64,000 nt of DNA from Ignavibacteriota bacterium (lineage in GTDB: Bacteria; Bacteroidota; Ignavibacteria; SZUA-365): NCBI GenBank assembly GCA_016218045.1, contig JACRFB010000040.1:248001-312000 (forward strand). The letters run 5' to 3'. The translations under genes were made by a program, and so were the position numbers. Every line of letters begins with the position of its first letter. Position 1 is the first letter of the stretch. Under the pieces are notes generated by a model, which made no database searches, had not been told where the DNA came from, and worked only from the letters and a program-made list of their open reading frames with translations. Of the stretch, positions 35,079 to 44,917 are shown in pieces.

Positions 35079-36920
35079 ATGAGGTTCCGAAACAAAATAC
35101 TTGTCTCCATTTACGGGGTCGTGGTCTCGCTTCTCCTGATCACGTTTTTCATCGCCGACAGGTGGATGCGCTCGCGTATCGAGGCCACCTTCGGCGCCGA
35201 GCTGCAGACCAACGCCTCCACACTCGCCGTGCTCGGCGACCTGCAGGCCGAACAGCTCGTTCGCAGTTGCACCGTGATCGCCGAATCGCCGCGCCTGCGC
35301 GCCGTCATCGAATTGGGAGACGCCGGCACGGCGGAACAGCTTGCCGCGGAAATCTCGAACACAACCGTCACCGATCTTCTGTTGCTCACCGACGCGCAGG
35401 GACGGCCTCTGGCCGGACTACTCGAGGGCCGCAAGACCGTCAGCCCTTTTGTCGGATTGCCGACAGTCGAAGCCGCGCTGCAGGGGACGCCCTCCACAGA
35501 CCTCTGCGCGCTTGATGCACAACCCTATCGCATCGTCACCGCGCCCTTCCGTATCGGGTCCACCGTCTTCGGCTCTCTGACGCTCGGATATCGGATACGT
35601 GTGTCCGATGTTTTGACACTGCGCCGCGCGACCGGCAGCGACGTGGTTATCCTGGATGATGCGAGGGTCCTGCTGTCGAACGTGCCGGAGGCCGAGGCGC
35701 AGCGCCTGGCCGCCGCCTTTGTCGGCGTCGCGGGCGCACGCGACGCGTCGACCGCACCCGCCGCTGAACCTGTGCGCTTTGTTTCAGGGGATGAGTCCTA
35801 TGTCGCCCTCGAGCGAGTATTCGGGAGCGGACACGGCCACACGCGCGCGCTGCGCTACCTCCTCGCAAAACCCATCGGACGAGCACTGCGCGAGGGGATG
35901 CAGCCCGTGCGGGACGCCTTTGTGTTCCTGTCCCTTCTCTTCCTCGCCGTGACGACGGTGCTGGGTCATGTCATTGCGCGAGGCATCACGCGTCCGATAA
36001 ACGCACTGGTGCGCGGTACGGCGGAAATTGCCCGCGGCAATTATGACATCGGCATCGATGTGCGCGGGAGGGACGAATTTTCGGATCTGGCCGCCCGTTT
36101 TGTCGCGATGGGCTCCGCACTGAAGGACACGATCCGCCGCCTCGCGGAGGTGAATGCGGATCTGGTGGGCCGGAACAAGGACCTCGATGACGCGCTCAAC
36201 AAACTGCGCGAAGCGCAGGAAGAGATCATCAAGAACGAACGGCTGGCCGCCTCGGGTAAACTCGCCGCGCAACTCGCGCACGAGGTCAACAATCCCGTGC
36301 ATAATATCCGAAGCTGCCTGCAGACTGCGCTCACACGCCTGCCCTCCGACGTAAAGGGTCGCGATCTGATAGAAGTTGCGCACGAGGAAATCGAACGCAT
36401 GTCGCGATTGACGCGGCAGTTGCTCGATCTATACCGCACCTCCATCGTGCGCGAGGAACTCTCCCCGGTGGATCTAGGCGAAGTGCTGCGCGACGTGCTT
36501 GCACTTGTGTCCAACGACCTGCGGGAATGCGGCATTGAACAACACCTGCATCTCGCCTCCGATCTGCCACGCGTCGATGGAATCGCGGACAAACTGAAAC
36601 AGGTGTTCCTCAACCTGGTGCTCAATGCCCGTGATGCGATGCCGGAAGGCGGGATGCTCGACATCCGTGGTCACTGTGACGGCGCAACCATCGCCGTGTC
36701 TGTCACCGATACCGGGACGGGCATACCCCGCGAGCATCTGCCCAAAATCTTCGACGCCTTTTTTACGACGAAGGGAAAAGTGAGCGGAGTCGGCCTTGGC
36801 CTTTCCGTCGTCTACGGCATTGTATCCCTTCATGGCGGCTCCATCAACGTCGAAAGCGAGCCGGGCGCGGGAACCACGTTTACCATCACACTGCCTGTCA
36901 CGCAGCACGCGGCCGCCTGA
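35079..36920 (+). CDS. Membrane sensor histidine kinase (HAMP, HisKA, HATPase)
   Basis: A 613-residue kinase. One helix (~9-27) and a second (~287-308) flank a ~260-residue periplasmic sensor resembling a double-CACHE domain. HAMP (~310-365) and a coiled linker lead to HisKA with phospho-accepting His401 in LAHEVNNPVHN. The ATP-binding domain has NLVLNARDAMPEGG, DTGTGIP, FDAFFTTK and GVGLGLSVVYGI. It would phosphorylate the NtrC-type regulator encoded 42 bp downstream. The signal is unknown, but the coupled porin and cupredoxin genes suggest an envelope or redox cue. Confidence 0.94.
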   Translation: MRFRNKILVSIYGVVVSLLLITFFIADRWMRSRIEATFGAELQTNASTLAVLGDLQAEQLVRSCTVIAESPRLRAVIELGDAGTAEQLAAEISNTTVTDLLLLTDAQGRPLAGLLEGRKTVSPFVGLPTVEAALQGTPSTDLCALDAQPYRIVTAPFRIGSTVFGSLTLGYRIRVSDVLTLRRATGSDVVILDDARVLLSNVPEAEAQRLAAAFVGVAGARDASTAPAAEPVRFVSGDESYVALERVFGSGHGHTRALRYLLAKPIGRALREGMQPVRDAFVFLSLLFLAVTTVLGHVIARGITRPINALVRGTAEIARGNYDIGIDVRGRDEFSDLAARFVAMGSALKDTIRRLAEVNADLVGRNKDLDDALNKLREAQEEIIKNERLAASGKLAAQLAHEVNNPVHNIRSCLQTALTRLPSDVKGRDLIEVAHEEIERMSRLTRQLLDLYRTSIVREELSPVDLGEVLRDVLALVSNDLRECGIEQHLHLASDLPRVDGIADKLKQVFLNLVLNARDAMPEGGMLDIRGHCDGATIAVSVTDTGTGIPREHLPKIFDAFFTTKGKVSGVGLGLSVVYGIVSLHGGSINVESEPGAGTTFTITLPVTQHAAA

Positions 36921-36962
36921 TTTCCACGCCCGCATCCTATCACACGCAGACCACGCAGCCCG

Positions 36963-38351
36963 ATGAACGAACACATTCTGATTGTCGACGACGATAAGGC
37001 TTTCCGGATCGCAACGACGGCGCTGCTGGAAGACGAGGGGTATGCGGTGCGCAGTTGCGGCGATGCGCGTGACGCCATGCCCCTGCTCCTAGACGCCCGC
37101 TACGACCTACTGCTTTCCGATCTCGTGATGGAAGGGATGAACGGCATCGAGTTGCTGCAGTGGCTGTCGGTTCACGCTCCCGATACACCGGCAATCATGA
37201 TCACCGGATTCGGATCCATCAATACCGCCGTCGAGGCCATGCGGCTCGGCGCGTTCGACTACATCACGAAGCCGTGCGACAATGCCGAGCTGCGGGTAAA
37301 AATCCGCCGCGCGCTCGACGCCCGCTCGCGCGACCGCGAACTCGAGAGACTCCGCGAAACCGTGCGCGACACCTCGGCCTTCGGAAACATCGTCACACAG
37401 AATGAGGCGATGCACAAGGTGTTCTCGCTGCTCCGCCGCGTGGCCGATACGGATCTCACGGTTCTTCTATTGGGCGAAACGGGTACCGGCAAGGAACTGG
37501 CCGCCCGCGCGGTCCACTACTCGAGCGCGCGTCGGAATGGCCCGTTTATCGTGGTTAACTGCGCGGCTCTCCCCGAGACGCTGCTCGAAAGCGAGCTGTT
37601 CGGCCATGAACGGAACGCCTTCACGGGAGCTCTCCGGCAGAGGATCGGCAAATTCGAAGAAGCGCAGGGCGGCACCGTGTTTCTGGATGAAATAGGAGAT
37701 GTCCCTCTGCAAATGCAGACGAAGTTGTTGCGCGTCCTGCAGGAACGCGAGATTCAGCGCCTGGGCGGCAATGATTCCATCCCCATCGATGTGCGCGTGA
37801 TTGCGGCCACACATCGTGATCTCACGGCGATGATAGCAGCGGGCGAATTCCGCGCGGACCTCTTCTACCGCCTGAACGAGGTGCCGGTGCAGCTCCCGCC
37901 GCTCCGTGAGCGGCGCGACGATCTTCCCCTCCTCGCGGATACGTTCCTTCGCAAACATGCGTCGATTGCAGGAGGCACGGTGGCCCACATACACCCGGAA
38001 GCATTGCAGGTGATGATGCGATACGACTGGCCGGGCAACGTCCGCGAACTCGAGAACCTGATGAAGCGCGCGCTTGTCACCGCCACGGGCGATTCCATCC
38101 TGGCCGTCGATATTCCTGTTCAGACTCATACCTCCCCGCCCGCGGGGAATACGAATCCTGCCGCGTCAGACCTGCCGTTCAAAGAGTATATGCGGAGTGT
38201 TGTGCAGGCAGCCGAGACCGCGTTTATTACACAAGCGCTCGAAGATCATCGCGGCAACATCAGCGCCGTGGCCGAACGTATGGATGTCGATCGAAAGACC
38301 GTCTACAGAAAAATCGAAGAACTTGGGATCGACGCATCCCGGTACCGATAA
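36963..38351 (+). CDS. NtrC-family sigma-54-dependent response regulator
   Basis: A 462-residue regulator. The receiver domain (1-~118) has phospho-acceptor Asp53 in LLLSDLVMEGM. The AAA+ domain has Walker A GETGTGKE (~172-179), Walker B GGTVFLDEIG and GDVPLQMQTKLLRVLQERE. The sigma-54 contact loop reads NAFTGA (from Asn218) rather than GAFTGA. A Fis-type helix-turn-helix closes the protein (ISAVAERMDVDRKTVYRKIEE). It partners the adjacent kinase. No convincing -24/-12 sigma-54 promoter was found near its neighbours, so its targets are unknown. Confidence 0.95.
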   Translation: MNEHILIVDDDKAFRIATTALLEDEGYAVRSCGDARDAMPLLLDARYDLLLSDLVMEGMNGIELLQWLSVHAPDTPAIMITGFGSINTAVEAMRLGAFDYITKPCDNAELRVKIRRALDARSRDRELERLRETVRDTSAFGNIVTQNEAMHKVFSLLRRVADTDLTVLLLGETGTGKELAARAVHYSSARRNGPFIVVNCAALPETLLESELFGHERNAFTGALRQRIGKFEEAQGGTVFLDEIGDVPLQMQTKLLRVLQEREIQRLGGNDSIPIDVRVIAATHRDLTAMIAAGEFRADLFYRLNEVPVQLPPLRERRDDLPLLADTFLRKHASIAGGTVAHIHPEALQVMMRYDWPGNVRELENLMKRALVTATGDSILAVDIPVQTHTSPPAGNTNPAASDLPFKEYMRSVVQAAETAFITQALEDHRGNISAVAERMDVDRKTVYRKIEELGIDASRYR

Positions 38352-38405
38352 CGCCGTATCACACTGGTCACGTCAATACGACACAATCACCACAAGGGGT
38401 CAATC

Positions 38406-38726
38406 ATGTTACTCACAACAACAAACACCGTCGAAGGCCGTTCCATCGTCGAGTACAAAGGGATCGTGACCGGCGAAGCCATTCTTGGCGCGAACATCTT
38501 CAAGGATTTTTTTGCGGGCATCCGCGACATCGTCGGCGGACGCTCGGCGACCTATGAAAACGAATTGCGCACGGCCAAGGACATTGCGCTGCAGGAGATG
38601 ACCGAACGCGCGCAGCAGATGGGCGCAAACGCGATTGTCGGCATCGACCTCGACTACGAAAACCTCGGAGCGAGCGGCGGTATGCTCATGGTCACGGCCA
38701 GCGGCACCGCGGTGGTAATCAAGTAG
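38406..38726 (+). CDS. YbjQ family heavy-metal-binding-domain protein
   Basis: A 106-residue protein matching the YbjQ (UPF0145) family along its length: [22 protein letters not shown], then [19 protein letters not shown] and a terminal [12 protein letters not shown]...GTAVVIK. These small proteins form oligomeric beta/alpha folds of unknown role. The ATG at 38406 follows AAGGGGTC. It lies 54 bp after the response regulator. Confidence 0.92.
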   Translation: MLLTTTNTVEGRSIVEYKGIVTGEAILGANIFKDFFAGIRDIVGGRSATYENELRTAKDIALQEMTERAQQMGANAIVGIDLDYENLGASGGMLMVTASGTAVVIK

Positions 38727-38771
38727 CCGCACCGCGGCTAGTTGTCCGAGCGAGGGAATCGCTCTATTTTT

Positions 38772-38805
38772 GCGGGCGCGCTCCGGTCTCACGGGGCGCG
38801 CCCGC
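38772..38805 (+). other. GC-rich hairpin between ybjQ and ftcD
   Basis: An inverted repeat gcgggcgcgc...gcgcgcccgc (38772-38781 and 38796-38805) encloses a smaller ccg...cgg pairing. No T-run follows on either strand, so it is not a standard intrinsic terminator. It lies 39 bp before the ftcD start. Confidence 0.45.
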
Positions 38806-38843
38806 GCCATTCATCCCCTCTCACCTTCTCTCCCCGCATCTCC

Positions 38844-40466
38844 ATGAAAAAAATCGTTGAGTGTGTTCCGAATTTTTCGGAAGGCCGCGACCCCCGCATC
38901 ATCGAAGCCATCGCCGAAAGCATCCGTAAAACTCCGGGTTGTACGCTTCTCGATGTCGATCCCGGAAAATCGACCAACCGTACGGTGTATACCTTCGTCG
39001 GCTCGCCCGAGGCGGTGGTCGAAGGCGCTCTCAACTCTGCCCGCGCTGCGCAATCGCTCATCGACATGCGCACGCAGTCGGGAGAACATCCGCGTGTTGG
39101 GGCGATGGACGTCTGCCCCTTCGTGCCTGTCGCTGGAGTGACGATGGAGGACTGTGTCGCCCTCGCGCACGAATTCGGGCGGCGAGCGGGCGAGGAACTC
39201 GGCATTCCCATATACCTCTACGAGGAAGCATCGACACGCGAGTACCGGAAATCGCTGCGGCAGATACGCGCGGGCGAGTATGAGGGTCTTGCCGATCGTA
39301 TCGTGACGGAGGAATGGAAGCCCGACTATGGCCCCGCAGCGTTTGTCCCAGCATGGGGTGCGACGTGCACCGGCGCGCGTTTCTTCCTCATTGCCTACAA
39401 CGTGAATGTGCTGGGCACAAAAGAGCAGGCGCACCGCATCGCGTTGAATATCCGTGAGCAGGGCCGCGGCCCGGGCGAACCTGGTCGGCTCGAAGCGGTG
39501 AAGGCCATCGGGTGGTGGGTCGACGAATACAACATGGCACAAGTCTCGATCAACCTCGACAACTACAAGGTCACTCCCCCGCATGTCGCGTTCGAGGAAG
39601 TGGCCGCCGATGCCCGCGCCCTGAATCTGGCGGTCGCTGGATCCGAGCTTGTCGGACTCATCCCGCTCGAAGCCCTGCTCATGGCCGCCGACTACTACAT
39701 CGAAAGGGAAAATCTCTTTATCATCGACGAGCATCAAAAAATACGCCTCGCCGTCGAACGCCTCGGACTGAATTCCGTGTCGCGCTTCGAACCGCAAAAA
39801 CGCATCATCGACTATATGATCGAGGACGGCGCGCAGGAACCTCTGGCATCACTCACTGTGCGGGGATTCGTCGAACTGCTCGGCGCGCGCACCCCCGCTC
39901 CGGGCGGCGGCAGTGCCTCCGCTCTTATCGCGTCCATGGGCGCGGGCCTCGGAGCGATGGTCGGCTGGATGACCTACGGCAAGAGGAAATTCGAGGAGAA
40001 GGACGCTATCATGCGCGAACTGATTCCACCCCTCGACGCGGCGATGCGCGACCTGATCCCCATGATCGATGCCGACACCAATGCTTTCAACGACTATATG
40101 GCCGCGCTCGGACTTCCGAAAGAAACGCCCGAACAGAAAGATGTGCGGAGCCAGGCCATGCAGGACGGCCTCAAAAAGGCCATCGACGTCCCGCTCTCGA
40201 CGATGCGCATCGCCGACCGCTGCTGGCCACAGATGCTGCAAATGGCGGAGCATGGGAACATCGCATCCAAATCCGATCTCGAAGTCGGCGCAAAGGCGCT
40301 GGAGACGGGCATCTGGGGCGCATATAAAAACGTGCTCATCAATCTCGGTTCCGTGACCGATACCGCATACCGTGACAGGATACGCGGTGAAGCGGATCAG
40401 TTTGTCAACCGCGCGCGTGAATTCTCGATTGCAGTGCTGTCTGCTCTCGACTCACGCGCGAACTGA
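38844..40466 (+). CDS. ftcD: Glutamate formimidoyltransferase fused to formimidoyl-THF cyclodeaminase
   Basis: A 540-residue bifunctional enzyme. Residues 1-~325 form the glutamate formiminotransferase (KKIVECVPNFSEGRDP, MDVCPFVPVAG, NYKVTPPHVAFEEV). Residues ~345-540 form the cyclodeaminase, an all-helical domain with GARTPAPGGGSASALIASMGAG. Together they move the formimino group of histidine-derived N-formiminoglutamate to tetrahydrofolate and release ammonia. The ATG at 38844 gives the family N-terminus. It is the only other histidine-degradation gene in the window besides the ammonia-lyase. Confidence 0.95.
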   Translation: MKKIVECVPNFSEGRDPRIIEAIAESIRKTPGCTLLDVDPGKSTNRTVYTFVGSPEAVVEGALNSARAAQSLIDMRTQSGEHPRVGAMDVCPFVPVAGVTMEDCVALAHEFGRRAGEELGIPIYLYEEASTREYRKSLRQIRAGEYEGLADRIVTEEWKPDYGPAAFVPAWGATCTGARFFLIAYNVNVLGTKEQAHRIALNIREQGRGPGEPGRLEAVKAIGWWVDEYNMAQVSINLDNYKVTPPHVAFEEVAADARALNLAVAGSELVGLIPLEALLMAADYYIERENLFIIDEHQKIRLAVERLGLNSVSRFEPQKRIIDYMIEDGAQEPLASLTVRGFVELLGARTPAPGGGSASALIASMGAGLGAMVGWMTYGKRKFEEKDAIMRELIPPLDAAMRDLIPMIDADTNAFNDYMAALGLPKETPEQKDVRSQAMQDGLKKAIDVPLSTMRIADRCWPQMLQMAEHGNIASKSDLEVGAKALETGIWGAYKNVLINLGSVTDTAYRDRIRGEADQFVNRAREFSIAVLSALDSRAN

Positions 40467-40477
40467 TACGCGATCGT

Positions 40478-41647
40478 TCAAGCCGAGCGCAGCGCACTGA
40501 CAATATTCAGTCGCGCTGCGCGCACGGCGGGCACGACGCCCCCGGCCAGTCCCATCACGACCGAAAACACGAGCGATTGTATCACGATCTCCGGCGAGAG
40601 CGTAAATCCGAACGCGAGCTCGGAGAACGAACCCCAGTTCACGGTTGAGATGGTCACGAATTGAAGGGTTGATGAGAGGAGCAGCCCGCCTGTTCCGCCA
40701 ACGAGCGACAGGAACACCGACTCGAGTACAAAGGCGGTGAGGATGCTTCTCCTTCTGAAGCCGAGCGCGCGAAGCGTGCCGATTTCTCGCGTCCGGTTGG
40801 CTACCGCCGCGTACATGGTGATCATCGCCCCGATCATCGCGCCGAAGCTGAAGATGATGGTGATCACCAGCCCGAGGATGCTGATGAATTGCGACATCAT
40901 TTCCGACTGGTCCGCGAAAAACCGGTTCTCCTGTTTTGCATCGAGCTGCTGGAGGCGGGGATCGGCCGCGAGCCGCGCCTGAAAGGCCTCGACCGTGGCA
41001 CCGTCACGAAGGCGCACGGCAACCGATGAATACACGGGCCGCCGGAATGCAGCGGTCAGTTGTTCGACATCGCCCCATACTTCCGAGTCGTACGCGCTCC
41101 GGCCCGCGTCGAACACACCCGTGATAGTCCAGTCCTGCGCGCCGAAACGAAGTGTCTGACCGATGCTGCACCCTTTGAAGCGGGTGTGAATCGATGAACC
41201 GACGACGATTTCCGTCGTGCCCGGCTCGAACATCCTGCCTTCCGCGATCACGACCTGCGGCCGTATCGTGAGGCCCTCGGTGTCGATGCCGCGCACGATC
41301 ACGTTTCCCATGTCGTTGGTTCCCATCTTGCTAAGATTGATGATCACGCTCATTTCGCTTGAAGCGAGCGGCGCGCCCTCCGTCGAGGTTGCGACCTCTC
41401 GGAAGGTGCGAACGATCTCCGCTGATTCGCGGCTCACGGCGCTGATCATTTCAGTCTCGGCCGATTTGCGGATGACAAGCACATTGTCTTCCCGTCCGGT
41501 TCCGACCATCGTCTTTGTGATTCCGTTCGAAAGCATCAATACCGCCGCAAAGACGAACACCACGAGCCCGATGCCGGCCATGGTGAGAATCGAGGTGAGC
41601 CGCCTCGTCCAAAGATTCCTGTAACTGTAGCTGAGGGGAATTTTCAT
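40478..41647 (-). CDS. ABC transporter permease (MacB/FtsX type)
   Basis: A 389-residue membrane protein with one N-terminal helix (~15-40), a large periplasmic domain (~45-260) and three C-terminal helices. FtsX-like features include NLWTRRLTSILTMAGIGLVVF and ANRTREIGTLRALGFRRRSI. It forms an exporter with the ATPase and second permease just upstream and is last in the four-gene unit; it starts 4 bp after the preceding gene. Confidence 0.92.
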   Translation of the reverse strand: MKIPLSYSYRNLWTRRLTSILTMAGIGLVVFVFAAVLMLSNGITKTMVGTGREDNVLVIRKSAETEMISAVSRESAEIVRTFREVATSTEGAPLASSEMSVIINLSKMGTNDMGNVIVRGIDTEGLTIRPQVVIAEGRMFEPGTTEIVVGSSIHTRFKGCSIGQTLRFGAQDWTITGVFDAGRSAYDSEVWGDVEQLTAAFRRPVYSSVAVRLRDGATVEAFQARLAADPRLQQLDAKQENRFFADQSEMMSQFISILGLVITIIFSFGAMIGAMITMYAAVANRTREIGTLRALGFRRRSILTAFVLESVFLSLVGGTGGLLLSSTLQFVTISTVNWGSFSELAFGFTLSPEIVIQSLVFSVVMGLAGGVVPAVRAARLNIVSALRSA

Positions 41648-41651
41648 GGCG

Positions 41652-42809
41652 TCATCCGATGTGCCGCAGGCCTTCCACAATGCTGGTGTTCATGGCGCGG
41701 TACACCGGCAGAATCGAGGCAATGATCCCGACAACCATGGCGAAGGTCATCGCCAGCACCATGGTCTCGGTCTCGATGAGGAACACAGGGAAGAAGTTCG
41801 ACAGGGCCTCCGCAATCGCGTGCGTGATCGGGAAGGTGAGCAGGAGCCCCGACATGCCGCCGAGGGCGGCAATGAGCAGCGATTCACCCGTGATCAGTCC
41901 CGCGATATGCAGTGCGCGGAAGCCGAGTGTTTTCAGCACGGCGTATTCGACGACGCGCTCGCGCGCCGTCATGACCATGGTGTTCGCAAGCACAAGGAGA
42001 ATGATGCCTATGATGATGTACGAGATGAACTCCATCGCGAGGATGATGGTGCTCGTCATGGAGATGAATCCCTGGGTGAAGGCCTTTTCAGTCTCGGTCT
42101 TGGTTTCATTGGGCGAATTCCGGAACAGCGCGTCCACGGACTGGGATATCTGGGCCGACTGACTGGGTTCCGCGATTTGCACCACGTACCACCCCACGAC
42201 GCCGGCACGCACCGGCATGTCGCGTTTCAGCAATTCCTCGAGGTATTGCCAATGGAAGAACATCTGCGTCTCGTCCGTCGCGCGATCCCTCCCGGTGTAC
42301 ACGCCTTGCACGACAAACTCGTAACGTCCGGGAAAGATGTCGCCGTCGATGGTCATGACATCGCCGGGTTTCAAATTGAACTTGCGCGCCGTTTTCACGC
42401 CGACGAGGCAGGCGTTGCGGCGTTTTTTGAATGCGTCGAGATCCTCCTGCGGCACGAGCAGTTCGGGATACAGATCGAAGAATGTTTCGGCGTCCACCGC
42501 CATGCGCGGGAAGAAATTCCGTTCATCGATGTACACACCCTGGAACCACGTGGCGAAGGAGACCCCGGTGACACCCGGTACCGACGCGATGCGTTCCTTG
42601 TACGCGACGGGAAGGGGAAAGATGAACGACACCGAATGCCGCGTGATAAGGCGGTTCGGTGACGTTGCCTCGAGACCCACATTCCACGCGCCTATCACGG
42701 TGCGTATCAGGCCGAACGACATGACGGCGACCGCGAGTCCGAGCACGGTCAGCGCCGAACGCAATTTATGGCGCAGCAGATTCTTGAATATGAGTTTGAA
42801 TACTTTCAT
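41652..42809 (-). CDS. ABC transporter permease (MacB/FtsX type), second subunit
   Basis: A 385-residue paralogue-like partner of the next permease. The N-terminal helix follows LLRHKLRSALTVLGLAVAV. The C-terminal FtsX domain has TARERVVEYAVLKTLGFRALHI. Start ATG at 42809; it overlaps nothing but lies 49 bp after the ATPase gene. Two different permeases suggest a heterodimeric exporter rather than a MacB homodimer. Confidence 0.92.
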   Translation of the reverse strand: MKVFKLIFKNLLRHKLRSALTVLGLAVAVMSFGLIRTVIGAWNVGLEATSPNRLITRHSVSFIFPLPVAYKERIASVPGVTGVSFATWFQGVYIDERNFFPRMAVDAETFFDLYPELLVPQEDLDAFKKRRNACLVGVKTARKFNLKPGDVMTIDGDIFPGRYEFVVQGVYTGRDRATDETQMFFHWQYLEELLKRDMPVRAGVVGWYVVQIAEPSQSAQISQSVDALFRNSPNETKTETEKAFTQGFISMTSTIILAMEFISYIIIGIILLVLANTMVMTARERVVEYAVLKTLGFRALHIAGLITGESLLIAALGGMSGLLLTFPITHAIAEALSNFFPVFLIETETMVLAMTFAMVVGIIASILPVYRAMNTSIVEGLRHIG

Positions 42810-42858
42810 GCCCGAATGCGGCGGAAAAATTCCGAGGTGTGACCGGATGAATCCTGTG

Positions 42859-43530
42859 TCACAACAGTTCACCCTTCTCCAGATGACGCTGTGTGTGTGC
42901 GCGCTCCGCTGCGCGCGGATCGTGCGTGACCATCACGATGGTCTTGCCGTTGACCGAGTTCAGCGTATCGAGGAGCGAAAGGATTTCTTCCGCGGAACGA
43001 CGGTCGAGATCACCCGTCGGTTCATCCGCCACGATGATGGTCGGATCCGTCACGATGGCCCGTGCAATTGCGACACGCTGCTCCTGTCCTCCGGAGAGTT
43101 GTTTGGGGTAGTGTTTCATGCGGTCGGCCAACCCCACCACTTCGAGCGCCGCCTCGACGTGTGCGCGCCGTTCCTTCGCGCTGAGAGATGTCAGCAGCAG
43201 GGGCAGTTCCACATTTTCGAAGGCCGTGAGAACCGGAAGCAGATTGTAGAACTGGAACACAAAACCGACATGCTGCGCGCGCCATGCCGCAAGCTCGCTT
43301 TCGTTCAACGTCGGAACATCGGTCCCGTCCACCAAAATGGCTCCGTCATTCGGACGATCGATTCCGGCGATGAGGTTGAGAAGCGTCGTCTTGCCCGAAC
43401 CTGAAGGACCCATGAGCGCGAGAAACTCCCCGCGCTCGATGTCCATCGTGATGCCGTTCAGAACCGGAATTTCAAGCGAGTCGCGATAGTAGGATTTCCG
43501 CAGTCCGCGGATGGCGATGATCGTGTCCAT
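42859..43530 (-). CDS. ABC transporter ATP-binding protein (MacB/LolD type)
   Basis: A 223-residue ATPase. Walker [11 protein letters not shown]-loop VFQFYNLLP, signature [14 protein letters not shown], Walker [13 protein letters not shown] and H-loop VMVTHDP are intact. It powers the exporter with the two FtsX-type permeases downstream and lies 6 bp after the periplasmic adaptor gene. Confidence 0.95.
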   Translation of the reverse strand: MDTIIAIRGLRKSYYRDSLEIPVLNGITMDIERGEFLALMGPSGSGKTTLLNLIAGIDRPNDGAILVDGTDVPTLNESELAAWRAQHVGFVFQFYNLLPVLTAFENVELPLLLTSLSAKERRAHVEAALEVVGLADRMKHYPKQLSGGQEQRVAIARAIVTDPTIIVADEPTGDLDRRSAEEILSLLDTLNSVNGKTIVMVTHDPRAAERAHTQRHLEKGELL

Positions 43531-43536
43531 GTCTCA

Positions 43537-44775
43537 TCACTGCGCGTCGATCTCGACACGCATCCCGTCTTCGAACGACGGATCGGGGCGCAGCACCACT
43601 ACATCGCCCGCCTTGAGTCCCGAGAGAACCTCCACCATCGAGACCGCCTCAGTCCCAAGACTGACGGCCCGCTTTGCGAGAACCCCGTCATTCACCACAA
43701 ACACCGTCACGGCGCCGCCGTCGCGCACGACCGCCGAGGCGTTTACAACGAGTTTCGGCTTTTGCGTGAGCAGGTCACCGCCGCCTTCCATCGGTAAATA
43801 CGACACTTTGGCGCTCATCTCCGGGAGCACCCGTTTATCGAGGTTGCGGAAACGGATTTTGGTCATGACCGTCGCTTTCGCGCGGTCGGCCGTCGGTACA
43901 ATTTTACTCACTTCACCGCGGTAGCGCGTGTTGGGATACGCGTCGAGAATGATTTCGCAGGGCTGGCCGATGCTCACTTTTTCGATATTCGACTCCGAAA
44001 CATCCGCTTCAACTTCCAAGGACCGCATGTCGGCCATGGTCACCACCGCGCCGCGTGCGTTTGCGGCGGCGCCGAAGGGCGCGACCACTTCACCCACATC
44101 TGCATTTTTTGTAAGCACCGTGCCGTCGAACGGCGCGCGTATGACGGTGTTTTCGAGCTGCACGACGGTCGCGCGGACGGCCGCCTCGGCGGCCTTGATA
44201 TTCGACGATGCCGCCTTCACCGATGCACGAGCTCGTTTGTCACGGGCTTCCGCGATGTCGAAATCCGCCTTCGACACACTCCCGTTGGCATACAGCGTCC
44301 GAACGCGTGCAAAAGCGGTCTCGGCATCGGAGGCCTCGGCCTCGGCCTGCGAGAGCGCCGCGCGGGCGGACTCGAGCAGCGAGCGGGCCTGCGCGACCGC
44401 CGCTTCGATTTCACCGCTTTCGATCCGCGCGAGCACCACATTGCGCGCGACATAATCACCTTCCACAACGTTCAGCTCCACCAGCCGTCCTGTGCCTTTT
44501 GACGCGACAGCGGCTTTTCGTTGTGCCACCACATAGCCACTGGCAACTAGCACGCGGTGCAGTTGGGCGGGGTAGAGCACCGACACCGGCGCCGTCTGCA
44601 CCTTGGGCGGAGGATTCAGCGCGCCTCCCATGCCGAGCACAAGGAGAATCAGGACCAACAGTCCCGCCAAACCAAGCAGTATTTTTTTTCTCTTCCCGCG
44701 CACCTTGCGGGTATTCTCGAAACGATCGCGATCGATGCGCAACGTTGCGAGCGGTTCTTTCTCGTTTTCAGCCAT
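43537..44775 (-). CDS. Periplasmic adaptor subunit (HlyD/MacA family)
   Basis: A 412-residue membrane-fusion protein anchored by one helix (~29-50). The lipoyl-like half-motifs (GRLVELNVVEGDYVARNVVLA and VIRAPFDGTVLTKNADVGEVV) flank a long Ala/Glu-rich coiled-coil hairpin (~115-190). Beta-barrel and membrane-proximal domains follow. It links the ABC exporter to an outer-membrane channel not present here. The substrate is unknown; the operon resembles MacAB or DevBCA-type exporters. First gene of the unit. Confidence 0.92.
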   Translation of the reverse strand: MAENEKEPLATLRIDRDRFENTRKVRGKRKKILLGLAGLLVLILLVLGMGGALNPPPKVQTAPVSVLYPAQLHRVLVASGYVVAQRKAAVASKGTGRLVELNVVEGDYVARNVVLARIESGEIEAAVAQARSLLESARAALSQAEAEASDAETAFARVRTLYANGSVSKADFDIAEARDKRARASVKAASSNIKAAEAAVRATVVQLENTVIRAPFDGTVLTKNADVGEVVAPFGAAANARGAVVTMADMRSLEVEADVSESNIEKVSIGQPCEIILDAYPNTRYRGEVSKIVPTADRAKATVMTKIRFRNLDKRVLPEMSAKVSYLPMEGGGDLLTQKPKLVVNASAVVRDGGAVTVFVVNDGVLAKRAVSLGTEAVSMVEVLSGLKAGDVVVLRPDPSFEDGMRVEIDAQ

Positions 44776-44882
44776 GGGTACGGATGACTTGTGGAAGTGT
44801 GAGCGGTCTGGATGTATTCATCAAAGTACGGCTTTTTTCTCTCCGCCTTCAACAGAAGAATGATCCTTAGTTGTTCCAATAC

Positions 44883-44917
44883 AAAAACAGGAAGCGAACG
44901 AATCCGTTCGCTTCCTG
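44883..44917 (-). terminator. Rho-independent terminator after the cytochrome c gene
   Basis: A perfect 13-bp stem (caggaagcgaacg at 44888-44900 with cgttcgcttcctg at 44905-44917) and 4-base loop are followed on the minus strand by five T residues (44883-44887). It lies 132 bp past the stop of the cytochrome c gene read on the same strand. Confidence 0.85.
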
